The notes under the pieces are model-generated. The model worked only from the letters and a program-made list of their open reading frames with translations. It was not told the origin of the DNA and did no database searches. A stretch of 64,000 bases of DNA, taken from NCBI GenBank assembly GCA_009869945.1, contig WIXG01000021.1:62001-126000 (forward strand), in the 5' to 3' direction. Shown piece after piece: positions 54,321-64,000 of this stretch. The stretch is from Mesaphorura yosii. Its lineage: Eukaryota > Arthropoda > Collembola > Poduromorpha > Tullbergiidae. Position numbers and translations under genes: made by a program. Position 1 is the first letter of the stretch. Every line of letters begins with the position of its first letter.

Positions 54321-56289
54321 ATGAAGTTTAAACTGCTGATCGGGCTGATTTTAGTCACAGCGTCGTGCGAATCCAAAATTTGGTCGGATAAGGACACCGT
54401 CGTCATTGAACGTAAGTTTCGACCGCGGAAAAAACTGTAAAAGCACAATCCGCTTTAAATGAATTTCTTGTCAGCAGCGCCGACAACTCAAGAAATCCGA
54501 CGACAGCGGCAGATTTCCGTGCCAGGAGTCGGCGTGTTCCCACAACTTCCTGGTTACCCACAAGGCGGCATTCGTCCCATCGGGAGTCCCGGCGGAGTTG
54601 GCTCCTGCTACGCGGCGAACGGTGAGATGGGACAGTGTGCCACGCTGAGGCAGTGTTACCCCATCGTTTACTCGAACGAGCCAGGAGAGGAAGACCAGAT
54701 TGCGAACGAAGGGCTGGCCGAATTCTTGAAGGAGACATCTGGTCCTTGCGAGACGCCGGTTATGCCAAATTATTTCTTCTTTAAAGCAGGTACCTTTTAC
54801 AAAGACGCGTGTTGCCGTTATCTCTGTCGCAAGCCCCGTTTCTTTTCAGATGCTGAGACCAGACAGCATTTCATCTGCTGCACAGCGCAAAATCCAAGAC
54901 CACCAATTATTCGACCAGTGTCTCGACCAACGATACGGACCACGCAAAGACCGGGAAATTATCCTCGACCTCCTCAAACGACCAAACAACCTGGACCAGT
55001 CGGAGGTGGTGGAGCCAGGCCCACAAATCCACCGGCAGATTCTCCAAAAGTGGAAGGACCCTCAAGTTGTGGCAATCCTAAAGTCGTGATGGGGGTTAGT
55101 GTGCCTTCATCTATTGCATTTGCCCAAAATGCAGTAGATTCTCCATTCTTCAAACGATTTCACTTGTCGATTTTTCTAGACGGTAAGCGCGCGAGGAAAA
55201 CATCCATGGATTGTCGCCTTAACCAACAACGGAAGACAATTCTGTGGTGGATCTCTAATCGGTAAAGCTGGAAAGAAATGCCAACTGTCTACTTTTTAAG
55301 AGGGTTCGCCTTAAATTGTTATGTTAACGTTATTTCAGACAGCAGACACATTCTGACAGCAGCCCACTGTGTTTCACAGTAAGTAACTTCAATCTTCCAT
55401 CATTTTCAATCATCATCTTCCAAATGCTGATCTTGGGCTATGTTTGTGTCGTATGACAGTATGACGGCAAACGATATTGCTCGACTTCGTGTGCACCTTG
55501 GAGAGCACACCATCGGTCAGTCCGATGGCACAGAACAAATCGAGAAGGTCACGCGAGTGCTTTATCACAGAGGATTCAGCCACCAAACACTGCACAACGA
55601 CGTGGCCATCTTGCAGCTGGCAAATCCAGCTAAAGAAACCGACTACGTTAAAAGAGTGTGTCTAGCCAAGAACCCGAGCGAGACGTACGCCAATAACGAC
55701 GTCACATTAGCTGGTAACCTTTGCTAGCGCTGTTGCTAATCTTTATTCGACATTCGGTCTCCCCGCTTGCCTAATTTATTGAGCATATTTCTTGCGTAAA
55801 AGGTTGGGGTCAAGTCCGCGACGGAGGACCGCAATCGAAGGTGCTGCTTGAGACGACGATGAAAGTATGGTCAAATGACGGGTGCAAAAGATCGTACGCT
55901 GGAAAAGCACCAGCTGGAATTGTCCCGAGCATGTTGTGTGCGTCGCTGAATGGAAGAGACGCTTGTCGCGTAAGTTTCAGCCTCAGTTAGCAAATCATGA
56001 TCATCTCGTTTGCTAAAGAAATTTTCATGAACATTTCAGGGTGACAGCGGCGGCCCGCTCGTGTACAAAAGCCCAAACAACGTGTTTACACAAGTTGGAG
56101 TCGTGTCATGGGGTAAGCGCTCGACGGCGTAGAGGCTAATTAAATTATAGAATTGTCCGATATTCGTATAATTTCTTAATTTTCCCGTTCCGGTTAACAG
56201 GCATTGGCTGTGGCACGTATCCCGGAGTTTATTCACGTGTGAGCCACTTTATTTCGTGGATTGACAAGAATACAAAGACCAGAAAGTAA
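54321..56289 (+). CDS. CLIP-domain serine protease, trypsin-like, predicted active
   Basis: Nine exons: 54321-54411, 54475-54789, 54850-55094, 55180-55261, 55339-55378, 55460-55713, 55803-55969, 56040-56112, 56201-56289. 451 residues. The signal peptide (FKLLIGLILVTASCES) leads to WSDKDTVVIE with a phase-1 intron. The CLIP domain has CYAANGEMGQCATLRQCYPI, GPCETPV and FICCTA; a Pro/Arg-rich linker leads to CGNPKVVMGT, so the new N-terminus would be VVMG. Triad intact: ILTAAHC, NDVAILQL and CRGDSGGPL, with Asp at the S1 base (RDACRGDSGG). It ends YPGVYSRVSHFISWIDKN. The His lies on a 40-nt exon. The donor after exon 3 is GTTAGT, a weak but usable site, so that junction is the least certain. CLIP and exon layout are closest to the preceding gene, suggesting a recent tandem copy. 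Confidence 0.9.
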
Positions 56290-57880
56290 ACACATAAAGT
56301 AGGTAGCAAAGAGCGAATGCTGATTCCACGCATTAAGTTATTGTTTTTGTTTTGCCTTACAAGCAGTAAATTATTGTTGGCTTTCTTTTAATGTGAATTC
56401 CACTCAGAAGCCAAGCCACGCCATTTTACATCCAAATTGAACTTGTTATTGTCCATTCAATTTTAGAACCTCGCAGGTTTGCTAAGAAAATGACAGCAAT
56501 CGACAATTGTGAATCGCCTCATAGTTATTTGTTTTTCATTATGTTTTGTGTACGAGGAGAAAATGAGCGAACATCAACAAAGAAAATCGACCTTGATCGT
56601 GATTTATTAACGGGAATTCTCATCTAAAGAGTCTTTAATCATTCAGCAGACACTAACCGAGCCCGTGACTCGTGTAGACACGCTGCCCGCAAATAATCCA
56701 GCTATGTCCAGCCAGTCGTCGTACAAGCAGCAATCAATCAGATAAGAACTGTGTTTCTGTTTTCTCTGTTTCTGTCCGTCCGCTGTTTTCCGTTCTTCGT
56801 CATTCATCAATCATCCATGGCTCAAAGCCTACATTTTCATTTGCATTCTTAATCGCGTTTCAGCTTGGAACCAGCAAACTAGAAATGACCGGTCAAGGCT
56901 CGTGTCGGGGACGGGGACCACCGACCACCGAATTTTCGCAATTCGCGTGGCGTTCGCAAAAGTAGCTTCCGTTTCGAACTTTCACCTGTCGTTTTTCTGG
57001 TCTGGCTTGGCCATGACATTTGTTACGCTTCGCTGTGCTGTGTTTTTCCTTTTACTTCAGGCTTGAGACTTTTAAGTATTCTGAGGCGCAATCAAAAATT
57101 CATGTGTCTGTCAGACAGTCTATCATTATCGAGTGCTGGGCAACTGGGCTGGAGTATGTGTTCAGCTCGCATTCGCCTTTCCGGCTACTCCTGGCGGTCT
57201 AGCCTGCCGGACTCTGCATGAAATTTTGATTCGATGGCACGTGTACGTAATTGGACCAGCCAGCAGTGCTCTTGTACTCTTTTGGTCTTGACATTGCCAT
57301 TGACATTGCCGTTGCCGACCGCCGAATTTTTCGAAGATACCTCAATTCACCTTGAATTTAATCTTGTAACTGCTGAAAGACTAACGAATGATAAACAATC
57401 GGCAAAATTGCAAGCCGGCAGGCCAAGGAAAGCAAAACAGAAGACAGCCGAGTGCGAGTGTGATCGAACCACCACAAAAGACAGTTATGCCAATTAACCA
57501 ATTATGCCGGCCAATTATTTGTCGGCTCGGCTCAAGAATTTACATTTTAAAGCTGCTCAAGAAAATTGTCGTCAATATTTTGCAAGAAAGAGCCGAAATT
57601 CTAAATTCTGTGGCAAAAGGCAAATGAATGAAAATGGCAGCTGAAGGCGAAGGCGCAATGATCGATTTATGCCATGTTGAAGGTCAGCAAAGGCAAATGG
57701 CAAATGGCAGGTGCAAATGAAGCTCCGGTCCAGTCAATGAAAGAATTCAGAGTCTCTTCAGACTGACAAATAACATGAATTTGTAGACGTGATGACGTGC
57801 GAACTTACAAAACGCTAAATCTGGAAATGTGAAAAGCGCGGAGCAGTGTGGGAGACAAAAGATGAAAGGACACAATACAA

Positions 57881-58555
57881 ATGACAGACATAAGGCGATT
57901 ATTTTCCATTTTCATATTTCTTGCTCGAGCTCGTATAGTGTTGATTTTGGAATGCAATGCGATTCCGGTCACGGTCACGCCGAGCAGCGCAAGCAATGCA
58001 AGCCAGGACACGGACACGACTGACGTAATTGCCGTCACCTTTCCGATCACCGTCACAGGGAAACCGGCGACGCGCGTTGTTATTACTTGCACTCATGCAC
58101 CGAAGAAACGACAAGCAGCGAGTTTCTATCATCGCATCGATTTCCTGTCTCCATGCTATTTTCAGTGCCTGTTGCTGTGCTCGGTTTTGAAACTGGAATC
58201 TTCGGAAAGCCACGACCTGGCCGTAAGCATGGAGATGGCCATGGAACTTGTACCAGCGAACGACCAACCGAGGAGAGCTGGAAACGCTGAAAGTGGAAAC
58301 GGGAGATCTTCCAGTCCAGCTGCCTTTCGGTTTCGGCTCGGTTCTCGACTCTTGCCTCTCACTGGCCTGCTATGCTGGACGGATGACTGGAAAGCTGGAT
58401 GCTGTGCGTGTGCCCTGACGTGGCTGCAAGGCATAAACGAAACCGGCGCTTCCCAGTACGAGTCTGTCGGGAGTCGGAACGGACTTGCCTGCAGACTGCA
58501 ACGCATTAGCATTAACATCAACATCTTTCGCAGTCGCATCAAATCCCACTCGTGA
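57881..58555 (+). other. Uncharacterised 224-codon open frame
   Basis: An ATG-initiated open frame of 224 codons with a hydrophobic start (LFSIFIFLARARIVLILE) stands alone in a long non-coding region. No domain, no homologous family and no splice context are recognised. Other frames over the same stretch are also open, which points to base composition rather than coding. Listed as a candidate only. Confidence 0.15.
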
Positions 58556-60143
58556 ATCGAATCTCGAAGGAAATTTTCATCGTTCGCATTCGCTCCGCTC
58601 ATTCTCATTTTGCCCGTCTGCCGCTGACGCTCGTCTCGTATCAGTCTGGCTTCCGTTCTCGCTTCTTGCCTTTTTCTTGCCGTGTGTGTGCGTGTTTGTG
58701 TAGCCTATCTGGTTCATATTCACATTCACGATAGTCTCACGTGTATGTACTGTTTTGGTGGCATGTTTTCTCATTCATTACATTGCTTGAGTAACGCATC
58801 ACATCGAGCCGACTACTCAAAGACGCGATTGGCGATTTGTGTAGTGTAGAAGGTTATAAAAGGAGTAACAATTAACCAAAGCGATTGTGATTGCAATAAA
58901 TTGCAATTACGTCCGTATGAACACGTAGGCGAGCGACGAGACTGCTGACTGCTGCAGTACATTGTTGATGTGGCTTCTCATTCACTCGACGGTCTCACGG
59001 TTCACGAACGGACAGACGACGGGCAACAAATTCAGCATCTTGAAGGTAAATAACACAACAATGTTCTTTACGTATAGAAAGAATGTAAAATAAAAGGAGC
59101 ACAGCACAGCACGCTCGCTAGCGAGGCGCGCCGCGAGCGCAGCGCAACAATGAAACGAAGGCTTGCGTCATTTGCCTTGAATCTCGCCTTCTCGCGTGTA
59201 GACTGCATTTACGGGGAAACGCATTAAAAATATTGACGCGACGTCGCTGCGCTGCGCTGCGAAGCGAGTCAATGAAAATGAGGTAAAGAGCATTAACAAG
59301 GCATTGGGCATGTTAATCTTAATCTTAAGCGCATTCGCATTAAGTATTCAATGCCCAACTGCCGAGAAAGTAAAAGTTCCTCGTCCGGAGTGGCAAGCTC
59401 ATTGGTCCTTCATTCTCCAAGAATAAGAACTCATCGCGTCGGGAGCGCCAACAATTAAATCGGGCGCCCAGCGCCACCCTAGGCTCAGATTTTATTGAAT
59501 ACTCGTTCATTCATTGAAAGTTCTGTAATCCACTTGTATGTAAAGTTTCATTGAAGTCGGTGCATCAAAATGAAATTCGTCAGCCAAGCCAAGCCGTCAA
59601 CCACCGTCAACAAAATCGTAAATCAAGCATTTAGAAACATCTTAGGCAGACGAAGAAGCCATATTAATTAGTCAATGCAATGCGTGGGCGGGCTGGAGAA
59701 AGCATTTCAATTTACACAATTGCCATCCGGACTTAATTAGACTCCAGATCGATCAACATTCCCAGTCTGGAATTACGCAAATGGTAAATCATGATTAAAC
59801 ACTGCAGTCAGCCGTGCAGTGCAAATTGAATTTGCACTTTAATTTCTGCACGCTGCACCGTCGCGCAGCGCAAATGCACGCGCACGTAGAGAATTTCATC
59901 TTCATCTCGCACATGCACGGCGCACGGCACGAATGTACATATGCGTTGCTTACGTAGAAAATGAGAATGAAACGAAGCAACTTGTATCAATGGTCTGGTC
60001 TGATCGGTCTGGCCGTGTAATTTGCGATTGCGTTGCTCTGCGCTGCGAGTAGAGACTCGGCTCAGCCCGGCATTCGTATTCGTAGCCTAGCCTAGCTTAG
60101 CAACACAATTAAGTTTAACACAAGCAGTGTTAGCAGAGTTTCG

Positions 60144-60163
60144 TCGGTCGGTCGGTCGGTCGC
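60144..60163. repeat. (CGGT)n microsatellite
   Basis: Four to five tandem copies of the CGGT unit, followed by CGCGTCG. Simple repeat. Confidence 0.7.
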
Positions 60164-63100
60164 GTCGAGACGAAGACGATTTTTAGTGGATGTGGATTAT
60201 TGATGACGTTAGTCGTAGTCAAGCTATAGTCTGGCCTGCCTGTCGTGCCTCACTTGCATGCCTACTTGCAATGTATTAATTCTCATTCTCATTCTCACAA
60301 AATTCACAGAAAGCGTAGTAAACAAGTATCAAGCGCTCGGGGACGAAACGACCGTGCACCAACTTTATAAAAGAAACTACCCACCCAAGCCCATAACGCA
60401 GGCGGCGGTTATGGAGTTTGCTAACCAAACTAAACTGCATTGACTGTTTGCCTGCCTGCAGAGTTTTGGCTTGTGGGCCGAGTACTGTGTAGACAATACT
60501 GTCTGGGGTCTAGACTAGCTAGCAATAGCATTGATACTCATAGTCGTAGCGCAACGAAGAGACGGACTCTCTCTCGGCCTGCCTGCCTCGCCAGGTTAAA
60601 TGCATTGGTTAAGGACGTAACAAGTACAAATAGTCTGTAGTCTGTAAACTGGCTGTGTCTAGCCTGGCTCGTTCTACATCTTTGATCGTGCGAGTGAATT
60701 GCGAGTCGAGACGAGATCACGAGAGAAAGAATTTGATGAAGGACCTCTGCGAAGTACAAACACAAAGTTGTTGGTTGTAGTCGGCCTCCATGTTGTGATG
60801 AACAGAACTTTAATTGCGATTATCACGCGAGTGTAGACAAAACAGTGCAGTGCTGCAGCAGTTTTTAATTGTTGTCACTGGCTTAATTGGAATGGGTTAA
60901 GGAAGGCTGTGAACTATAAGCTATCGAAATCCGTACACAACCCGCCCGGGCAAGATGGGGCGGTGACTTCGTCGACGTCTGCGTCTGTTTAATTGTGATC
61001 GTAATTCAGTCATTAACTTGGTAGTGGTAGTTTGTAATTACACGAAGACTAGACTTGGCTCGGCTCGACTGCGCTACCTCGAGGACTTTGCTCAAATCTA
61101 AACCTAATCAAGGACTGGACATAAGATTAAGGTACCGGAACTGGCTTCGCTTATTAGTTAATTACGAAATATTAGTGAATTTGTTAGCAACGGGTTACCT
61201 GATTTGAGTGCCTCCTTTATTGATACGAGCACGAATGTACTGACGGCGTTCGAAACTCGGGTAGAAATTGAATCTTAGATATGCACTGACGCCAATATCT
61301 CATTTAAGTAGTGTTTTAATTAGTATACGTCTGGAGCTAAGGTGTTAAGGCTTGTTGTAATTCTAACTTAATTATGATTACAAGCTAATTTTCTGTCTTA
61401 TTTGCTTTGCAGTTGTAGAGCCATACTTCAAATCAAATTCTGTCGAGGCCCTGAGCCCTGAAGGAAGAAGGACTGAAATCGAAACCTGACCCGCGGTGAC
61501 TGGCTCAAGTCTCAAGCTTGACCCTCTGCTATTTGCTTCTTCGCCTGCGCCTCAGAAAAGGAACCAAAATAGATTCTGATTCAAGCCTATCAGCAAAAGC
61601 GAATTTGAAGACGGCGGCTGCTGCTCATACAAAAGGGAACCGTAAGTTAACAATAGTATAGTCAAATTACGAATGAATCTCTAAATCTAGAACCAGAAGC
61701 TAATTGGCTTGAGTAATGCGAATGCGGTAATATCATTCCATTCCGTGTCCATATCGGTGAGAAGATTGTATGACCATTTTAATGAGGCAGGCACTCCGGC
61801 TAGACGACGTTGCATGCATTCGCTATTCGTGTATCGGGTTCTTTAATTCTGAACAGTGGCAGTGCGGTGGTAGGAATTTTATTAGAGGCTTGCTTGCATG
61901 CATCGTGTGCTCAGGTGTTTGGTTTATGAAGCCATTTAACATTTAACGATTTAGCAATTTAACTACGGTGTTGTTTACAATGTAGTTTGCGTTTACGCTC
62001 TACTGTTTACGTCAACAGTCGAACCGCAATCGCAGTCACCGTCTGAGTGCTTTGCTGGCTGTGGCTGTTAATGCGAGTTGAACCTGCCAGTGGGAGAGTC
62101 GGCAGACGAGAACGTGCGAATTTCTGCATTCTTTTTATAGCATTCAGCAGCATCAACAGCTCTTTTATCAAAATATAGCGTGGCATGGCGTGGCAAATGA
62201 CAATTCCCTCCACACAGCTTATAAAGCAAAAGCAGCTTAGCAGTTAAGAGTTAAGTTAAAGTTAGTTCCCAGTTAGCAGATTTTACTGCGGCACGGCCAC
62301 CGCAGAAACAAGAAGAGAACGCCAATACACCAATCAAATGTGAGTATGAAATGCCAGAGCCTGTACAGTGTAAAGCCACGCTGGCAAAAATAACCGTGTT
62401 GTGCTTGGCTCGGTTGGCCTTGAGTCATTTATGTCCTTATCCTTATTTTGCACAAATTTTTGCACTCTACATATATTCTTTTGCCGTCAGTGCTGTGCTG
62501 TGATATTGCAGGCAGGCAACAAGACTTTTTGATTCTGATGATATAACAACTTGACGAATTGATTCTGGCTCTGACGGACTGACGGCGCCTGCCGCCTGGC
62601 CGGCCATTCTTTTTTTTGCTGCTGCTCATCCAAATCGCGATACTGTCACTTGTGAATCACCTGCGCAAAACTAGACACCGGTCCTAGTGACCTTGCTCGC
62701 TAGTTTCTAAACACGATTGGCTCGCGATTAAAAAATTAGGACATTAAAGTTTTATTAACATAAGCGGAAAAATGAATTATGAAAGGGAAAAGAACGTTTT
62801 AGTTATTGGACGAAACAGAAACGTGCTAACGAGCAAAATTGCAATCGCAAAGTCAGAGGATGTCTAAAGACCACATGTGGAGCTGATAAATCACGATTAC
62901 TTGCACTGCACTCAATAATTACTCAACTCATTTCATATCAGGCAGACTGCGTGTCGGTGCCCGTATCGATGATGGTGACTAATCTAAGCAAATCCAATAG
63001 CACACATGATGCATGACCCACATGGACGGGGTAGGATGTAGGGTAAATGCAGCAACACTGCACTACACGAGCACATGAGTTCCGCGAAAACATGACGTGT

Positions 63101-63562
63101 CCTTTGTGTCTGGGGCCTGCACGGCACGGATGCACGTGAGGTACTTGGACGGAACCTGTGTACTCGGTCGCTCGGCTGGCCTTTTAACTCTTTCCTTTTT
63201 GGTTTTGGTAGGAATTATTTACGTTATATTAAAGGCGAAGGCCAGGCCGTCTAAAGTACCTAACTCATATTTACTTTCGTGTTTTAGCGATTAGAAAGGA
63301 GGAAAGGGAAGTCTGGGTGGCACAGCGGTGGCTTGTCAGTCGCCGTCGCCAGCATCCAGCATAATAATTTTTTATTTTTACTGACGTAAATTACTCATAC
63401 TCATTACGGCTTCTGTTCTGCAAGTTGTTTTACACCTGACACGTGATTAAGTATTTGAGGTTTGAGCTTTGCCTGAGAGTGCGACGGCGATTCCCCGTCA
63501 ATCAACCAATTAGTTGAATGCTGAGTGTTTAATTACTATTGTTTGTATTGTTCTTGTAGTCA

Positions 63563-64000
63563 ATGGTGGTGGATACCGAGATGGACGCTAAACCCAGTCC
63601 ACACCTCAAGAAAGTACTCAAGAGCTACCAATTGAATGCTGCGAACACAATGAGCGGGCCGGGAGTCGTGCTGAATGGAGTTGGAAACGGTACGGGCAAC
63701 GGTGTTGGTGGTGGTAGCGCCGGAGGAGGCTCAGGACACACGGGTGCGTCCCTCATCAGTCAGCTGGCGCTCCGTGGCGGCGTGGGCGGTGGCGCCTCCG
63801 CCGCAGCAGCAGCTTCGCTCTTGGCTCTGTCCACGCCAAAGTTCAACATGCTCGCTTCGGACAAACGGGACTCCAACGCCAACAACTCCAGCTCCAAGAT
63901 GGCCATCAAACGAGTGTTAATCACACAGGACCCGACGCCGACGGAGTTGGTCAAGAATCCGGTGCTCTACAAAAGTCTGGGAAGCCAGTACACGATTAGT
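63563..64000 (+). CDS. N-terminal part of an unrecognised protein, cut by the window end
   Basis: An acceptor (TTGTTCTTGTAG) just before 63,560 is followed by ATG and 146 open codons to the last base of the window. The sequence starts MVVDTEMDAKPSPHLKKVLK, continues through a Gly/Asn-rich low-complexity stretch (NGVGNGTGNGVGGGSAGGGS), an Ala run, and a better-conserved-looking KMAIKRVLITQDPTPTELVK followed by NPVLYKSLGSQYTIS. No signal peptide or membrane helix is seen. The composition suggests a nuclear or cytoplasmic regulatory protein, but I do not recognise it. The exon continues beyond the window, or ends close to it. Confidence 0.75.
   Translation, partial: MVVDTEMDAKPSPHLKKVLKSYQLNAANTMSGPGVVLNGVGNGTGNGVGGGSAGGGSGHTGASLISQLALRGGVGGGASAAAAASLLALSTPKFNMLASDKRDSNANNSSSKMAIKRVLITQDPTPTELVKNPVLYKSLGSQYTIS

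Larger units (their letters stand above)
56290..63562. other. Long non-coding stretch, probable 5' region of the next gene
   Basis: 7.3 kb without a supportable conserved exon. It includes a (CGGT)n microsatellite at about 60,144-60,163 and repeated GCGCTGCG-type words near 59,130 and 59,245. An exon-like unit with acceptor (TTTGCTTTGCAG) near 61,412 and donor (GGGAACC then GTAAGT) near 61,640 could be an untranslated exon of the gene that starts at 63,563. Confidence 0.45.

Overview
This is animal (eukaryotic) genomic DNA, almost certainly from an arthropod. The evidence is a seven-gene cluster of trypsin-like serine proteases, six with an arthropod-type CLIP domain (paired Cys, Cys-Cys spacing), and clear orthologues of metazoan membralin, atlastin and Rab3. 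Genes have GT-AG introns, mostly 50-100 nt with a few of 1-3 kb. Coding exons are GC-richer than the AT-rich intergenic DNA. The mix (PVR/VEGFR-like receptor, HCN-like channel, ionotropic-receptor fragment, CLIP proteases) suits a pancrustacean, perhaps a springtail or another non-insect lineage. That narrower placement is inference.

Layout. 2.0-10.5 kb: membralin (Tmem259), minus strand, 12 coding exons reconstructed in frame. 11.8-15.0 kb: atlastin, plus strand, head-to-head with membralin. 15.6-16.6 kb: an unrecognised two-exon gene. 16.9-17.3 kb, minus: a broken 3' fragment resembling an ionotropic receptor. 18.1-20.3 kb: two tandem genes for roughly 245-residue four-pass membrane proteins of unknown family. 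20.6-23.2 kb: a secreted/type I membrane protein with Ig domains like the PDGF/VEGF receptor (PVR) ectodomain, ending just after one membrane helix with no kinase. 26.4-29.1 kb: Rab3, whose first coding intron holds weak minus-strand coding remnants and a hairpin.

32.6-56.3 kb: seven serine-protease-family genes, all plus strand. The first three are predicted pseudoenzymes, each lacking different catalytic residues. The last four keep His/Asp/Ser and an Asp at the base of the S1 pocket. All seven begin with a signal-peptide exon ending in a similar short acidic motif and a phase-1 intron. An entire HCN/CNG-like channel gene sits in the first intron of the third one. 56.3-63.5 kb is non-coding as far as can be seen, and a plus-strand gene begins at 63,563 and runs off the window.

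Function. Membralin and atlastin are both ER-membrane proteins (ER-associated degradation and ER fusion) and share one divergent intergenic region. Rab3 is a synaptic-vesicle GTPase. The protease cluster looks like an extracellular cascade set (immunity, clotting or development) with catalytic and non-catalytic members. All gene models were built by hand from splice sites, reading-frame continuity and recalled family similarity. No database search was run.
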